Notes: generated by a model not told the origin, from the sequence alone. A stretch of 64,000 nt of DNA from UBA6054 sp963975575 (GCA_963975575.1 CAXBHL010000006.1:62001-126000); one strand, 5' to 3'. Numbered from the stretch's first letter, positions 9,087 through 18,337 are shown. Program-made: numbers and translations.

Positions 9087-9401
9087 TTAGTCGGGGGCGG
9101 GTGGCTGGGGGTTGGATCGGGACTGGGCGGTGCGGAGCTGGTGGCGGACGCGGGCGTAGCTGCGCAGGCCGGCGGCGGTGACGGCGCCGGCGCCGATCAG
9201 GAAGGGGATGCCCAGGGCGACCATCCAGCCGGACTGGAAGAACTTGATGGCCGAGCCGCCGATGATGAGCATGGCCAGGGCGGTCCGGCCGTAGGCGAGC
9301 AGGGTGCGCTCGTTGGCGAGGACGGTGCGGTCGATGGCCAGGTGGTCGTTGAGGGTCAGTTCGCGGTCGGCGAAGCGGGCGTAGGGGTTGGGGCGGGGCA
9401 T
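9087..9401 (-). CDS. DUF202 (YidH-like) small membrane protein
   Basis: The 104-residue protein carries the DUF202 signature LANERTLLAYGRTALAM followed by two membrane helices (about residues 40-58 and 63-82) and a charged C-terminal tail. DUF202 proteins are small inner-membrane proteins of uncertain function. It lies 8 bases after the receiver gene on the same strand and is probably co-transcribed with it. Confidence 0.85.
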   Translation of the reverse strand: MPRPNPYARFADRELTLNDHLAIDRTVLANERTLLAYGRTALAMLIIGGSAIKFFQSGWMVALGIPFLIGAGAVTAAGLRSYARVRHQLRTAQSRSNPQPPAPD

Positions 9402-9409
9402 GGCGGAGG

Positions 9410-9823
9410 TTAGTCGTCGTCGGCGGCGTCCTCGGCCTCGATGAGTTCGACGGCCTTGTCGAGGAGGCGTCCGAGGGGCACGGGCTTTTGCATGTAGGCA
9501 TCGACGCCGAGGGACTCGCCGTACGCCTGGTGGCGTTTGCCCTCGTTGGCGGTGACCATGATGACCAGCGGGGAGTCCTCGTGGCCCTTGATCTTTTCCA
9601 GGGCCATGAAGCCGGAGCGCTTGGGCAGCATCATGTCGAGGATGACCAGGTCGGGGGGGTCCTCGTGGCAGATGCGGATGGCCTCGTCGCCGTCGGAGGC
9701 GGTCAGGGTCAGGGCGCCTTCGGAGAGGAAGGCGGCCTCGATGGACTCGAGGATGTCGCGGTCGTCGTCGACGATGAGGACGCGGACGTCCTCGAGGCGG
9801 GGCTGTTGGTTCTTGTTGGGCAT
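9410..9823 (-). CDS. single-domain response regulator (CheY-like)
   Basis: A 137-residue receiver domain without an output domain. All key residues are present: acidic pocket in VLIVDDD (residues 16-21), phospho-acceptor Asp63 in VILDMMLP, Thr in VIMVTAN (about 90) and Lys112 in MQKP. A short acidic tail follows. No histidine kinase is adjacent, so the partner is unknown. An AGGA ribosome site lies upstream of ATG 9823. Its position between the acyltransferase and DUF202 genes suggests it belongs to the envelope operon. Confidence 0.88.
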   Translation of the reverse strand: MPNKNQQPRLEDVRVLIVDDDRDILESIEAAFLSEGALTLTASDGDEAIRICHEDPPDLVILDMMLPKRSGFMALEKIKGHEDSPLVIMVTANEGKRHQAYGESLGVDAYMQKPVPLGRLLDKAVELIEAEDAADDD

Positions 9824-9858
9824 GGGGTGTCCTGTGCGTGGCGCGTGCGTTGCGGAGC

Positions 9859-10959
9859 CTACTTCATCTGGGTGATGCCCTGTTCGGCCATCATGGCGCG
9901 GTCGCGGTCGGAGCGGTCAACCAGGGCGTCGAGCTGGTCCTCGGTCATCCAGGGCAGGCTCCGGAGCTTGTCCTTGAGCTGATCGGGGAAGGGCTTGTCG
10001 AGCCGCTCATGGCGGGGGCGGCTCTTCCAGATTCGGTGCATCCAGAGGTACTGTTCCGGCGCGGAGCGGACAAGTTGCTCGATGGAGCGTCGGTAGCGGG
10101 CGGTGATGTAGAACATGGGGTCTTCGTGGTCGGCCCAGTCCTCGGGCCCGAAGGTGTCCTGGAGCTCGATGCGGTAGTGGACGCCGCGTTGCTCGTCGGG
10201 GCCGACGGGCAGGCGTCGGGCCTGGCCGACCATGACGCGGGCGTTGAACTGCATGGCGAGCAGGGCGATGGACTTGTAGCTCGATGCCAGGCGTCCGAAG
10301 TAGGGCACGTGCAAACCCCGGTCGCCGGCGTTCTGGTCGGCGACGAAGCCGACGGACTCGCCGCGTTCCATGAGGGCGGGCAGCTGGTGCATCGCGCCGA
10401 ACTTGTCGAGCAGGAACAGCCCGCGTTTGGAGCGGGTCTGGCGGACCCAGTTGTCGGCGGGCTTGAGGTCCAGCGGCCGGTAGAGCACGTGCATGCGGTA
10501 GCCGAGCATGGCCAGCGTGTAGCCGAGGATCTCCCAGTTGCCGCAGTGGCCGGTCAGGAGCAGCGTGGGCCCGTCGGACATGAGCGGGCGCATGGCGTCC
10601 TTGATGTTGCCGAGCTCGACGGCCTCGGTCCAGGCGTCCTCGGTGATGATGCGCGGCGCGATGGCCAGCTCGATGCCGAGCATGGCCAGGTGCTCGTAGG
10701 CCTGGAGGACGAGCTCGTGTCGTTCGTCGGGGCCCAGGTGGGGCATGGCGACGGTCAGTCGTTCGGCGGCCTTGTCCACGCGCTTGCGGTTGAGCGGCAT
10801 GGCGCCGAAGGCGCGCCCGAGCTTGCGGGCGGCGTGCAGGGCGGTGGGGGGGCTGGCCAGGTGCGCGGGGGTGATGGCGCCGCGGATGATGGCGTACAGG
10901 AGCGGGTCCGTGAAGCGTTCGCGGCCACGGCGCGCACGCACGGAGCGTGAATCACCCAT
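9859..10959 (-). CDS. LpxL/HtrB-type lysophospholipid (lipid A) acyltransferase
   Basis: The 366-residue protein contains the LpxL/HtrB catalytic motif HCGNWE (H-x4-D/E type) followed by the VLYRPLDLKPADNWV block typical of Kdo2-lipid A lauroyl/myristoyl acyltransferases, and later DQNAGDRGLHVPYFGR. These enzymes transfer acyl chains from acyl-ACP to the lipid A precursor at the inner membrane. It is followed in the same direction by the receiver, DUF202 and O-antigen ligase genes. The hydrophobic N-terminal anchor is weak. The family is clear and the acyl specificity is not. Confidence 0.85.
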   Translation of the reverse strand: MGDSRSVRARRGRERFTDPLLYAIIRGAITPAHLASPPTALHAARKLGRAFGAMPLNRKRVDKAAERLTVAMPHLGPDERHELVLQAYEHLAMLGIELAIAPRIITEDAWTEAVELGNIKDAMRPLMSDGPTLLLTGHCGNWEILGYTLAMLGYRMHVLYRPLDLKPADNWVRQTRSKRGLFLLDKFGAMHQLPALMERGESVGFVADQNAGDRGLHVPYFGRLASSYKSIALLAMQFNARVMVGQARRLPVGPDEQRGVHYRIELQDTFGPEDWADHEDPMFYITARYRRSIEQLVRSAPEQYLWMHRIWKSRPRHERLDKPFPDQLKDKLRSLPWMTEDQLDALVDRSDRDRAMMAEQGITQMK

Positions 10960-10995
10960 GGGCCTGCCCCCTCTCGCTTGCGTCGAGTGCCCGGA

Positions 10996-12372
10996 TCAGC
11001 TGGGGAAGTCGCCGATGAGGGTCTGGAGGCGGTTGGCGTTGAGCAGCGGGACCGAGGTGGTCTCGGCGCTGCCGAGCAGCTCGTTGTACCGCTGGATCTC
11101 GCGCTGCAGGCGGTTGTACTCGTTGATGACGGCGATGGGCGCGCCGGCGGCGGGGGCCGGGGGCAGGATCGGGCGGGCGCCCAGGACGATGAAGTCCAGG
11201 TCGCCGGTGATCTCGGTGACGACCTGGCCGCCCCAGCGCTGGATGAGCGCGGCGAGTTCGTCGCGCTCGTAGCGGGTGGCGGTGCCGTCGCCGTTGATGT
11301 CGAAGAGCCCGTCGACCACGAAGCGGTAGGTCTTGCGGGGGTCGTAGACGGCGTTGGCGATCACGTCGCCGCGGATGATGGGGTTGCCCTCGGAGGACTG
11401 CAGGACGCGGGCGCGGCTGAAGCCGTCCTCGACGCGGACGACCTCGACGACGGCCTTGCCCTGCTGGTACTCGCCGGTGGAGTCGTCGATACGGATGTCG
11501 GTGGCGTTGGAGTAGATGGCGAAAGTCATGCCCAGAACGACCTTGTCGGAGCGGCCGATGCTCAGGACGACTTCGTTGGCGGCGCGGTCCACGGCGTCGA
11601 TGCGCCCGTCGACGAGGGCCTCCTCGCTCAGGGGCATGACGCGGTTGTCGCCGCCGGCGTTGCGGGCGCGGATGAGCTGGTCCTGGAGGACGATGTTCTC
11701 CTGGACGAGCTGGTCGATGGTGGACTGCTGCTCGCGGATCTGGCTGGCGTAGCGGGACTCGGTGTCCTCGATCTGGCGGGCGAACTTGGTCTCGATGTCG
11801 CCGAAGCGGTCGCGGGTGAGGCGGAGCTGGGCGTTGATGTCCTCGACGTTGCCGCGGAGCTGGCCGCCCTGGGCGTTGAAGGACTCCTCGATCTGGGCGA
11901 TGCGCCGGGCCTCGGCCTCGGCCTCGGCCTGGGCGGCGCGGCGCTCGGCCTCGGCGACCTGGACGCGCTGGTTGAGCTGGGCGATCTGGCGGACGCGGGC
12001 GTCGATCAGGTCGAAGAGGGCCTGGCCCTCGGCGCCCTCGATGGTGGCCATGCGCTCGCGCAGGGTGGTCATGGGGGTCTGCTGGTCGCCGGTGAGGGCC
12101 TGGACGAGCTCGGCCCGGGTGAGCATGAGGTGCTCGACCACGGAGCGACGCTCGTTGCGGGCGGTGTCGAGGACGGCGCGGACGGAGGCGTGCTCGCGCT
12201 GGGCGTCGGAGATGAAGTCGGCGTTGTCCTGGCGGGCCTGGGCGAGGTCGTTCTTGGCGCGCTGGGCGTTGCCGTAGAAGACCATGGTCGTCACGAAGAG
12301 CGCGACGGACAGCAGGCCGAGGATGGTGATGGTGACGGCGACGCCGACGCTGGCTCCGGTGCGGGCTGCCAT
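10996..12372 (-). CDS. inner-membrane coiled-coil protein with BRCT-like C-terminus
   Basis: The 458-residue protein has one N-terminal membrane helix (about residues 11-33). A long coiled coil (about 35-260, rich in Gln, Arg, Glu and Ala) follows, then a beta-rich domain with VDRAANEVVLSIGRSDKVVL and GMTFAIYS. Near the C-terminus LIQRWGGQVV followed by DLDFIVLG resembles the GG-V and W/F positions of a BRCT-like fold; this is my inference only. It heads the minus-strand envelope cluster, 36 bases before the acyltransferase gene. I do not recognise a named family. A structural or scaffolding role in the envelope is a guess from architecture. Confidence 0.65.
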   Translation of the reverse strand: MAARTGASVGVAVTITILGLLSVALFVTTMVFYGNAQRAKNDLAQARQDNADFISDAQREHASVRAVLDTARNERRSVVEHLMLTRAELVQALTGDQQTPMTTLRERMATIEGAEGQALFDLIDARVRQIAQLNQRVQVAEAERRAAQAEAEAEARRIAQIEESFNAQGGQLRGNVEDINAQLRLTRDRFGDIETKFARQIEDTESRYASQIREQQSTIDQLVQENIVLQDQLIRARNAGGDNRVMPLSEEALVDGRIDAVDRAANEVVLSIGRSDKVVLGMTFAIYSNATDIRIDDSTGEYQQGKAVVEVVRVEDGFSRARVLQSSEGNPIIRGDVIANAVYDPRKTYRFVVDGLFDINGDGTATRYERDELAALIQRWGGQVVTEITGDLDFIVLGARPILPPAPAAGAPIAVINEYNRLQREIQRYNELLGSAETTSVPLLNANRLQTLIGDFPS

Positions 12373-12726
12373 ATTCAGTCACGCTCCATACAAAGAGGTA
12401 GGACGGGGGGCCGGGGACTCCGGGGGTGCCCGCCGGGGGAGACTGTTCGCACGGTCCGGGCGTGCGGTTCGATCGGGCGTGGGTGACGCGCCGGCGGACC
12501 GATGACCGGGCCGGACGTCCGTGCCCGGCGAACCCGGACCGCTCGAAGACCCGGGCCGGGCTGGCAAGTGTCTGGGCAAAGAGGGCCCGCGTCAACCCGG
12601 GGGCGGATTCGGCTGTCGGTTGTTTGGGGTATTTCTGGAATATCCCCTGGCGGGGCCCGATTGGCCCCCGGGCCGGTGCACCCGCCGCCGGACGGACCGA
12701 GTTCACCCCGCAGCAGGAGATCCCCC
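12373..12726 (+). other. divergent intergenic region with an imperfect AT-rich palindrome
   Basis: This is 354 bases between the coiled-coil gene (minus) and the spondin gene (plus). No credible ORF was seen; both strands give only Pro/Arg-rich translations. The only clear structure is the imperfect palindrome at 12626-12647 (GGGGTATT then AATATCCCC, one-base bulge). It stands out as an AT-richer patch and could be a promoter/operator for the plus-strand gene about 80 bases downstream. Confidence 0.3.
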
Positions 12727-13611
12727 ATGGCACGCACCGCTTGTTTGACCGCTCCGTTGATTCCCTTGGGCGTCGGCGGGCTGGTGAAGTCGGCGGTCCT
12801 GGCCAGCTCCCTGTCCTGTGTCTGTGCCGCGCCGGCGGCGGCCCAGTGCGGGGACGCGACCTACGAGGCGGTGTTCGTCGCGGAGTGGAGCCAGGCCACG
12901 CACCCGGTCATGTTCCCCCCGAACCCGCACTTTTCGCCGCTGGTGGGGGGGACCCACGCGGGCTCGGTGTCGTTCTGGGCCCCGGGCGGGCTCGCGAGTC
13001 CCGGGATTGAGTCGATGGCCGAGACGGGCGCGACCACGCTGCTGCGCGCCGAGGTGCAGGACGCGATCGACGACGCGACGGCCGGGTCGGTGCTGCTGGG
13101 GGGGTCGGTCGCGGTGTCGCCCGGGCAGCGGAGCATGGTCTTTGACATCGGGCCGGACCATCCGCTCGTCACGCTGGTGACGATGATCGCGCCCAGCCCC
13201 GACTGGTTCGTGGGCGTCCACGGGCTGTCGCTGCGGGACGGGGGCCGGTGGGTGGGGTCGCTGTCGGTGGATCTGTGGGCGTACGACGCGGGGACGGACA
13301 GCGGCCTGACCTACACGGCGTCGAACTCGGACACGAACCCGCAAGAGCCCATACGGGACCTTTCGGGCGAGGCCCCGTTCGCGGGGGCGGGCCGGATCGG
13401 GACGCTGACCTTCACGCGGATGCCGGCGACGGGGTGCGACGCCGCGGACCTGGCGGAGCCGTGCGGGGTGCGGGACTTCTTCGACATCGCGGCCTTCCTC
13501 GCGTTGTACAACGCGGGCGATCCGGGGGCCGACTTCGCGTCGCCCTTCGGCACGCTGAACTTCTTCGACGTTTCGGCGTTCCTGACGGCGTTCATCGACG
13601 GCTGCCCGTGA
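12727..13611 (+). CDS. secreted spondin-domain protein with GC-type dockerin tail
   Basis: The 294-residue protein has a long signal peptide ending near AAPAAAQC. The domain that follows matches Spondin_N: YEAVFVAEWSQATHPVMFPP, NPHFSPLVGGTHAGSVSFW, then GLASPGIESMAETG. In eukaryotic F-spondin this domain is extracellular and calcium-associated. The C-terminus has both dockerin-like halves, the first with an extra cysteine (EPCGVRDFFDIAAFL) and the second ending FFDVSAFLTAFIDGCP. ATG 12727 has AGGAG 8 bases upstream. The next gene, 56 bases downstream on the same strand, carries the same tail. Confidence 0.85.
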   Translation: MARTACLTAPLIPLGVGGLVKSAVLASSLSCVCAAPAAAQCGDATYEAVFVAEWSQATHPVMFPPNPHFSPLVGGTHAGSVSFWAPGGLASPGIESMAETGATTLLRAEVQDAIDDATAGSVLLGGSVAVSPGQRSMVFDIGPDHPLVTLVTMIAPSPDWFVGVHGLSLRDGGRWVGSLSVDLWAYDAGTDSGLTYTASNSDTNPQEPIRDLSGEAPFAGAGRIGTLTFTRMPATGCDAADLAEPCGVRDFFDIAAFLALYNAGDPGADFASPFGTLNFFDVSAFLTAFIDGCP

Positions 13612-13667
13612 CAGGGCGTCGGGCACTCGCGGCCGCTACGCTGGGGTGAACACGGAGGACCCGGACG

Positions 13668-14471
13668 ATGAACAAGAGCGTGCGAACGGCGGGGGTGGTC
13701 GCGTTGGGATTCTGCTTCGCGTCGGCCGGGACGGCCCGCGCCATGGCGGGGCCGTTCCTGTACCAGCTCGACGACGGGGCGGGCAACTTCAACATCGGGC
13801 CGAGCCAGTTCGACGCGAACATGACCTGGCTGAACACCTTCCAGACCGAGCCGGGGGCCGAGCGGATCACGCGGGTGCTGGTGTCGTTCGGTGACATCGA
13901 GAACAACGACGGCGTGCCCGGGCCGGACGCGGTGACGGTGGCGGTGCTCGACGACCCCAACGACGACGGCGACGCCACCGACGCGGTGCTTCTGGGCACG
14001 GGCACGGGCGTGTGGACGGATGCGGGGCCGAACGTGTTCCTGTCGTTCGATCTGGACGCGCCGGTGGACGTGGACGGGACGTTCTTCGTCGCGGTGATGA
14101 TGGACGTGATCCAGCGGGCCAACCCGGCGCGGATGGACCCGCAGGGGCAGGGTGCGGGCTCGTTGAGCTGGATGTTCTTCAACCCGCAGCCCAACCTGGG
14201 CGATCTCGGGTCGTCGCCGTACATCCTGCGGATGAGCGACTCGCCGTTCGCCGGCGCGTGGATGATCCGGGCCGAGGGCGGGCCGATCGTGGATCCGTGC
14301 GGGGCGGACATCGCCGAGCCGTTCGGGGTGCTCAACTTCTTCGACCTGGCGGCGTACCTGGGGTTGTACAACGCGGGCGACCCGGCGGCCGACCTGGCCG
14401 AGCCGTTCGGGACGCTCAACTTCTTCGACCTTGCGGCTTATCTGGCTGCGTACAACGCCGGCTGCCCCTGA
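13668..14471 (+). CDS. secreted protein with GC-type dockerin tail
   Basis: The 267-residue protein has a signal peptide (about 1-27), a beta-rich domain (for example YQLDDGAGNFNIGP) of no family I recognise, and a textbook two-part dockerin-like tail. The first half starts CGADIAEPFGVLNFFDLAAY and the second ends NFFDLAAYLAAYNAGCP. A GGAGG ribosome site precedes ATG 13668. It is tandem with the spondin gene and probably co-transcribed. The convergent metalloprotease terminator lies just beyond its stop. Cell-surface or extracellular location is inferred from the signal peptide and tail. Confidence 0.75.
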   Translation: MNKSVRTAGVVALGFCFASAGTARAMAGPFLYQLDDGAGNFNIGPSQFDANMTWLNTFQTEPGAERITRVLVSFGDIENNDGVPGPDAVTVAVLDDPNDDGDATDAVLLGTGTGVWTDAGPNVFLSFDLDAPVDVDGTFFVAVMMDVIQRANPARMDPQGQGAGSLSWMFFNPQPNLGDLGSSPYILRMSDSPFAGAWMIRAEGGPIVDPCGADIAEPFGVLNFFDLAAYLGLYNAGDPAADLAEPFGTLNFFDLAAYLAAYNAGCP

Positions 14472-14479
14472 TACGAACG

Positions 14480-14513
14480 AAAAACCGCCCGCCGGTGTGT
14501 GTCCGGCGGGCGG
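14480..14513 (-). terminator. intrinsic terminator of the metalloprotease gene
   Basis: A perfect 11-bp GC stem (14485-14495 with 14503-14513) with a 7-base loop is followed on the minus strand by five T residues (AAAAA on the plus strand at 14480-14484). It lies 31 bases after the minus-strand stop at 14544. It could also act on the plus-strand dockerin gene that ends at 14471. Confidence 0.85.
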
Positions 14514-14543
14514 CCAGCGAGGAGCTGTGGTCCCGGTCGGGCG

Positions 14544-17264
14544 TCAGCGCCCGATCACGTACGCCGCGTCCATCGCGCGGGCGACGCGGGTGCGCACGTC
14601 GGTCAGGTGGGCGCTGGTGTAGGCCTGCGGCCCCGCCTGGAGGCACTTCTCGGCCATCTGGTCGATGCGCGCCAGCTCGGCGGTGGCCAGCGTGCTGATG
14701 GTCCGCAGGGTGGGGCTGTTCGAGTCGAGCAGGGCCAGCGTGATCAGGCGCTCGGCGTGCTCGCGCTGCAGGTTGCGCCGGAAGCTGGAGAACTCCTCGG
14801 ACCCCTCGGCGCACTCGGTCCAGACGCGGTCGGTGACGGTGGTGACGAGCTCGTGGAGGGTGAAGGCGTCGTCTTGTCCGGCGGTGCGGAACTCGTTGTC
14901 GTAGACGCGGCGGAGGCGGGTGGGGTTCATCAGCAGCGAGAGGGCGGTGCCCTGGACGCCGGCGACGGTGTCGTGGATGGTCAGGGAGGGGTCGGCCATC
15001 ATCTCGGAGCGGCCCGCGCCGTCCCACCAGTATTCCTTGCCCATGTGGCGGACCAGCTCGGGGGTCAGGCCGAAGGCGGCGTCGTCGAAGGCGGCGTCCA
15101 TGATCAGGTTCATGGCGGCGCGCTGCTCGGTGGCGGGCACGTCGGTGACGGGGTCGCCGGCGTCGGTGTCGCCCTTGAAGGCGTAGCTCGTGTAGGAGCC
15201 GCCGACGTAGGGGGCGGCGATGGACATGGCCTGGAGCTGGGTGCTCAGGGTTGCGTTGTAGCGCCGGCGCGCCTCGGCCCATGGCTCGCCGTCCTTGACG
15301 AGGTCCGTCAGGAGCCGGGTGCGGAGTTCCTGGACGAGGGCGATGCGCTTCTGTGCGAAGAGCATGTTGTCCTTGCCCATGTCCCAGGTCATGTTGCGCG
15401 GGTCGGAGCCGACGGACATGGCGGACTGGGAGAGGTAGAGGTGGTCGGGCCGGGCGGACTGCTTAAGCACCTCTTCGACCTTGTCGGCGGGGCCGTAGCC
15501 GTAGGCGATGGCCCACATGTCGTAGGGCCCGACCTCGGGGGTGGCGTAGGGGCCCTGCGCGTCGCCGATCTCGTAGTTGAGGTTTGCGGCGGCGTAGTCC
15601 ATCACCGAGCCGATCGTGGCGCCGGTGTAGCCGGCGGTGTTGACCTCGGTGTTGGTGCGGATGGTCGAGGCGGCCATGTTGTGCTGCAGGCCGAGGCAGT
15701 GTCCGACCTCGTGGGCGGAGATGTAGCGGATCATCGGGCCGATGTAGGCTTCGGGGATGCCGTCGAGCTTGTCGCCCTCGGGCACGTCGAGCATGCCGAT
15801 GGCCAGGGCGGCGTCGGCCAGGGAGATGTCCAGGCTGAGCATGTTGCCGATCTTGCACGCGTGGTTGGCGTGGCTTGCGGTCCACGCGGTCCACGGGTGC
15901 GCGGACTCGCCGAGGGCGGTGGTGGCGGCCGCGTCGGCGTTCATGGCGCGTGTGCGGAGGATCTGGGCGCGCTTGGCCGGCTCGGCGAGGAGCACACGGG
16001 GGTCCCAGTTGGGGTGCTCTTCGAAGAAGGCGAGGGTCTCGGGGCTGAAGGACTGGGCGGTCAGGTCGTCGGTGAAGCTCTCGTACATCGAGCGGACGGC
16101 GCGGGTCAGGCCCTGGTGCCAGACCACGTCGGCGTCGAGGATCTCGCCGGTCAGCGGGTTGCTGCGGCTGGGCCCGATGGCGTATCCCTGCTCGGAGGCG
16201 TTCCAGCGGAAGAAGTTGTAGCGGGCGTCCTCGGGGTCCTTGTCCATGTGGGCGCCGGAGGCCGAGTCCTGCTGGTAGACCTCGACGGCGCCGATGATGC
16301 CGATGCCCTCGAAGGCCTTGTTCCACATCTCGATGCCCTCGCGGACGTGGCGACGGAACTGCACGGGGGTGGTGTGCTCGATGTACCAGACGATGGGCTG
16401 CTTGGGCGGGCTCATTTTGAGCTTGGGGTCGGCCTTCTCGAGGTTCCAGCGGTTGATGTAGCGCTCGGTGATGTCGGCGGTGGCGGGCTTGGCGTAGTCG
16501 CTGTGCGAGTCGTAGAAGTAGCCCACGCGCGAGTCGGCGGCGCGGGGCTTGAAGCCGGGCGTGCCCTCGAGGTTGCCGATGTCGTAGGAGAGGCGGACGA
16601 TCTGGCCGTCGTTGCGGGGGGCCTGGAACTCGACGAGGACGTTCTTGGGGAAGGCCTTGGCCTTGGTCAGTTTGGCGAGGCGGTGGTCGATGGAATATAG
16701 CGAGGGGCCGTAGGAGCCGAAGACGGCCGACCCGAAGAAGCGGGCGGTCTGCTGCGTGGCGATGGCGCCGAAGTCGATGACGGGCCGGTTGCCGGGCGCC
16801 ATGGCGATGATGGGGGCCGAGAGGATGACGCGCCCGGTGTAGAGGTTCTCGATCGACTCTTTGGCCTGCTGGTCGCCGCTGGTGCGGACGGAGAGGTTGG
16901 GCGCGACCAGGGCGAGCTGGTTGCCGATCTTCTCCCACTTGGCGAAGAGGGTGGGGCCCATGACGCCGGCCTGGGAGTCGCCGCCCGAGACGGTGCACGC
17001 GATCATCATGAGTTTGCCCTCGTAGTTGCGGGGCAGCACGGCGACGAGGCGGGCCTTGTCGCGGTCCTCGTAGAGATCCCAGAAGGCGTCGGCGCCGTCG
17101 GCGGCGGTGTTGACCTTGGTCAGGCCCTCGACCGCCTTGTCCAGGGGCGGAAAGTCCGGGGCGGCCTGGGTGACGAGGGCCTGGGCGGGCTGGCCGGCGA
17201 GGCCGAGGAAACCGAGCAGGCCGAGCCCGACGAGCGGACCGGTGACGAGGTTGAGATGACGCAT
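14544..17264 (-). CDS. secreted zinc-dependent metalloprotease (DUF5117/DUF4953 family)
   Basis: The 906-residue protein has a signal peptide ending QPAQA. It carries the gluzincin/metzincin-type motif HEVGHCLGLQHN near residue 517 (HExxHxxGxxH). Surrounding blocks such as SVMDYAAANL and GPYDMWAIAYGYGP (the Met-turn region and a DUF4953-type domain) are typical of the large bacterial zinc-dependent metalloproteases annotated with DUF5117 and DUF4953. It should cleave extracellular or periplasmic proteins. ATG 17264 is preferred because it starts the signal peptide and is preceded by GGAG; the longer frame to 17399 is not protein-like. The gene faces the two dockerin genes. Confidence 0.88.
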   Translation of the reverse strand: MRHLNLVTGPLVGLGLLGFLGLAGQPAQALVTQAAPDFPPLDKAVEGLTKVNTAADGADAFWDLYEDRDKARLVAVLPRNYEGKLMMIACTVSGGDSQAGVMGPTLFAKWEKIGNQLALVAPNLSVRTSGDQQAKESIENLYTGRVILSAPIIAMAPGNRPVIDFGAIATQQTARFFGSAVFGSYGPSLYSIDHRLAKLTKAKAFPKNVLVEFQAPRNDGQIVRLSYDIGNLEGTPGFKPRAADSRVGYFYDSHSDYAKPATADITERYINRWNLEKADPKLKMSPPKQPIVWYIEHTTPVQFRRHVREGIEMWNKAFEGIGIIGAVEVYQQDSASGAHMDKDPEDARYNFFRWNASEQGYAIGPSRSNPLTGEILDADVVWHQGLTRAVRSMYESFTDDLTAQSFSPETLAFFEEHPNWDPRVLLAEPAKRAQILRTRAMNADAAATTALGESAHPWTAWTASHANHACKIGNMLSLDISLADAALAIGMLDVPEGDKLDGIPEAYIGPMIRYISAHEVGHCLGLQHNMAASTIRTNTEVNTAGYTGATIGSVMDYAAANLNYEIGDAQGPYATPEVGPYDMWAIAYGYGPADKVEEVLKQSARPDHLYLSQSAMSVGSDPRNMTWDMGKDNMLFAQKRIALVQELRTRLLTDLVKDGEPWAEARRRYNATLSTQLQAMSIAAPYVGGSYTSYAFKGDTDAGDPVTDVPATEQRAAMNLIMDAAFDDAAFGLTPELVRHMGKEYWWDGAGRSEMMADPSLTIHDTVAGVQGTALSLLMNPTRLRRVYDNEFRTAGQDDAFTLHELVTTVTDRVWTECAEGSEEFSSFRRNLQREHAERLITLALLDSNSPTLRTISTLATAELARIDQMAEKCLQAGPQAYTSAHLTDVRTRVARAMDAAYVIGR

Positions 17265-17599
17265 CTTCCACTCCGTTGGGCGAGAGAACACCGCCCCGGA
17301 CGCGGGGATGACCCGCGCCCGGCGGCCCGTCCGTCGGGCCGGGGCGATCGGAGCCGTGTGTACCGCTCCGATTTCAGCCGAGATGCAAACAGCGGCCAAG
17401 CGATCCTGCGTGGCGGGCCTTTCGTCTGGGTATTACTACTGGGCTTTGTGCCCAGAATCCCCCCAAAATAAGGAGAATAACCCGATTTGTTTCGCGGGCG
17501 GTTTCGTGGGGTCGGGATCCGGTATCCTCCCGTCCAACGGTCATGTTCTGTTCTGACCGGTTTTCGGACCATCTCCCCGGGTCTGAGGGTCACACATTG
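17265..17599. other. divergent intergenic region with hairpin and possible upstream ORF
   Basis: This is 335 bases between the metalloprotease and the PAS-LuxR gene, with an AT-richer patch at 17425-17490. It contains a perfect 6-bp hairpin with a 5-base loop (17439-17455, CTGGGC...GCCCAG). After AAGGAG at 17470-17475 a 37-codon frame opens at TTG 17487, and its TGA (17598-17600) overlaps the ATG at 17600. The frame may be a translated leader, but its composition (Arg/Gly/Pro) is not convincing protein. Confidence 0.3.
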
Positions 17600-18337
17600 A
17601 TGTACGAAACCTCTCTGGGGGGCGGCGATCGGCCGTCTCCATCCGTTGATGCGGCGCAAGAGGCCGGCGTGCCGTCGCACGGGCCGGTCGGGCGCGGCAG
17701 CCTTGGCGTGCTGGAGTGCCTGACGGGCGTGGCCGCCCTGGTGCGCGACGAGGAGCTGCGCCTGGTGTGGTGCAACGACGCCTACGCCCGCTTGTCGAAG
17801 CGTCCCAAGGACGGGCTGATCGGCTCGCGGATCGGGGACTTCATCCCGAAGGCGGCGGCCGAGGAACGGGCGGCGGTGCTCGAGCGGGTGCTGCGGACCG
17901 GCCGGACGGAGGCGTACTACCAGTTCGCGGCGGACAAGCGGCTGCTGTGCCGGGTGTTCGCGTGCGACCCGGCGTCGTTCGGGCACGGCGGCGTGCTGGT
18001 GGTGGTGCTGGAGGCGCCGGTGGGCACGGCGCTGGCGAGCGAGGAGCGGCTGTCGGTCATGAGCACGCCGCTGCTGGACGAGCTGGATGCGCTCTCGCCG
18101 GCGGAGCTGCGGGTGCTCTACCACCTGGCGCTGGGGCGTTCGACGGCCGACATCGCCGAGTCGTTGTGCCGGGCGACCAAGACGGTGGAGAAGCACATCG
18201 AATCGGTGCACCGCAAGCTGGGGACTTCTTCGCGGGCGGGGATCGTGCGCCTCGCGACGGAGCGCGGCTTGCAGGCCTTCACCCAGGACGAGTGGGAGTC
18301 GATTATCCGCGGCGTGAAGGCGTTGCGGGCCCGGTAG
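17600..18337 (+). CDS. PAS domain LuxR-family transcriptional regulator
   Basis: The 245-residue protein has a PAS-like sensor domain (about residues 35-150, including LRLVWCNDAYARL and GSRIGDFIP). A C-terminal LuxR/GerE helix-turn-helix follows (about 180-240: LSPAELRVLYHLALGRSTAD, TVEKHIESVHRKLG). It would bind DNA in response to a small-molecule or redox cue. ATG 17600 has GAGGG 10 bases upstream; an in-frame ATG at 17543 lacks a ribosome site. The downstream MgtC-like genes are on the same strand, 105 bases away. Confidence 0.85.
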   Translation: MYETSLGGGDRPSPSVDAAQEAGVPSHGPVGRGSLGVLECLTGVAALVRDEELRLVWCNDAYARLSKRPKDGLIGSRIGDFIPKAAAEERAAVLERVLRTGRTEAYYQFAADKRLLCRVFACDPASFGHGGVLVVVLEAPVGTALASEERLSVMSTPLLDELDALSPAELRVLYHLALGRSTADIAESLCRATKTVEKHIESVHRKLGTSSRAGIVRLATERGLQAFTQDEWESIIRGVKALRAR

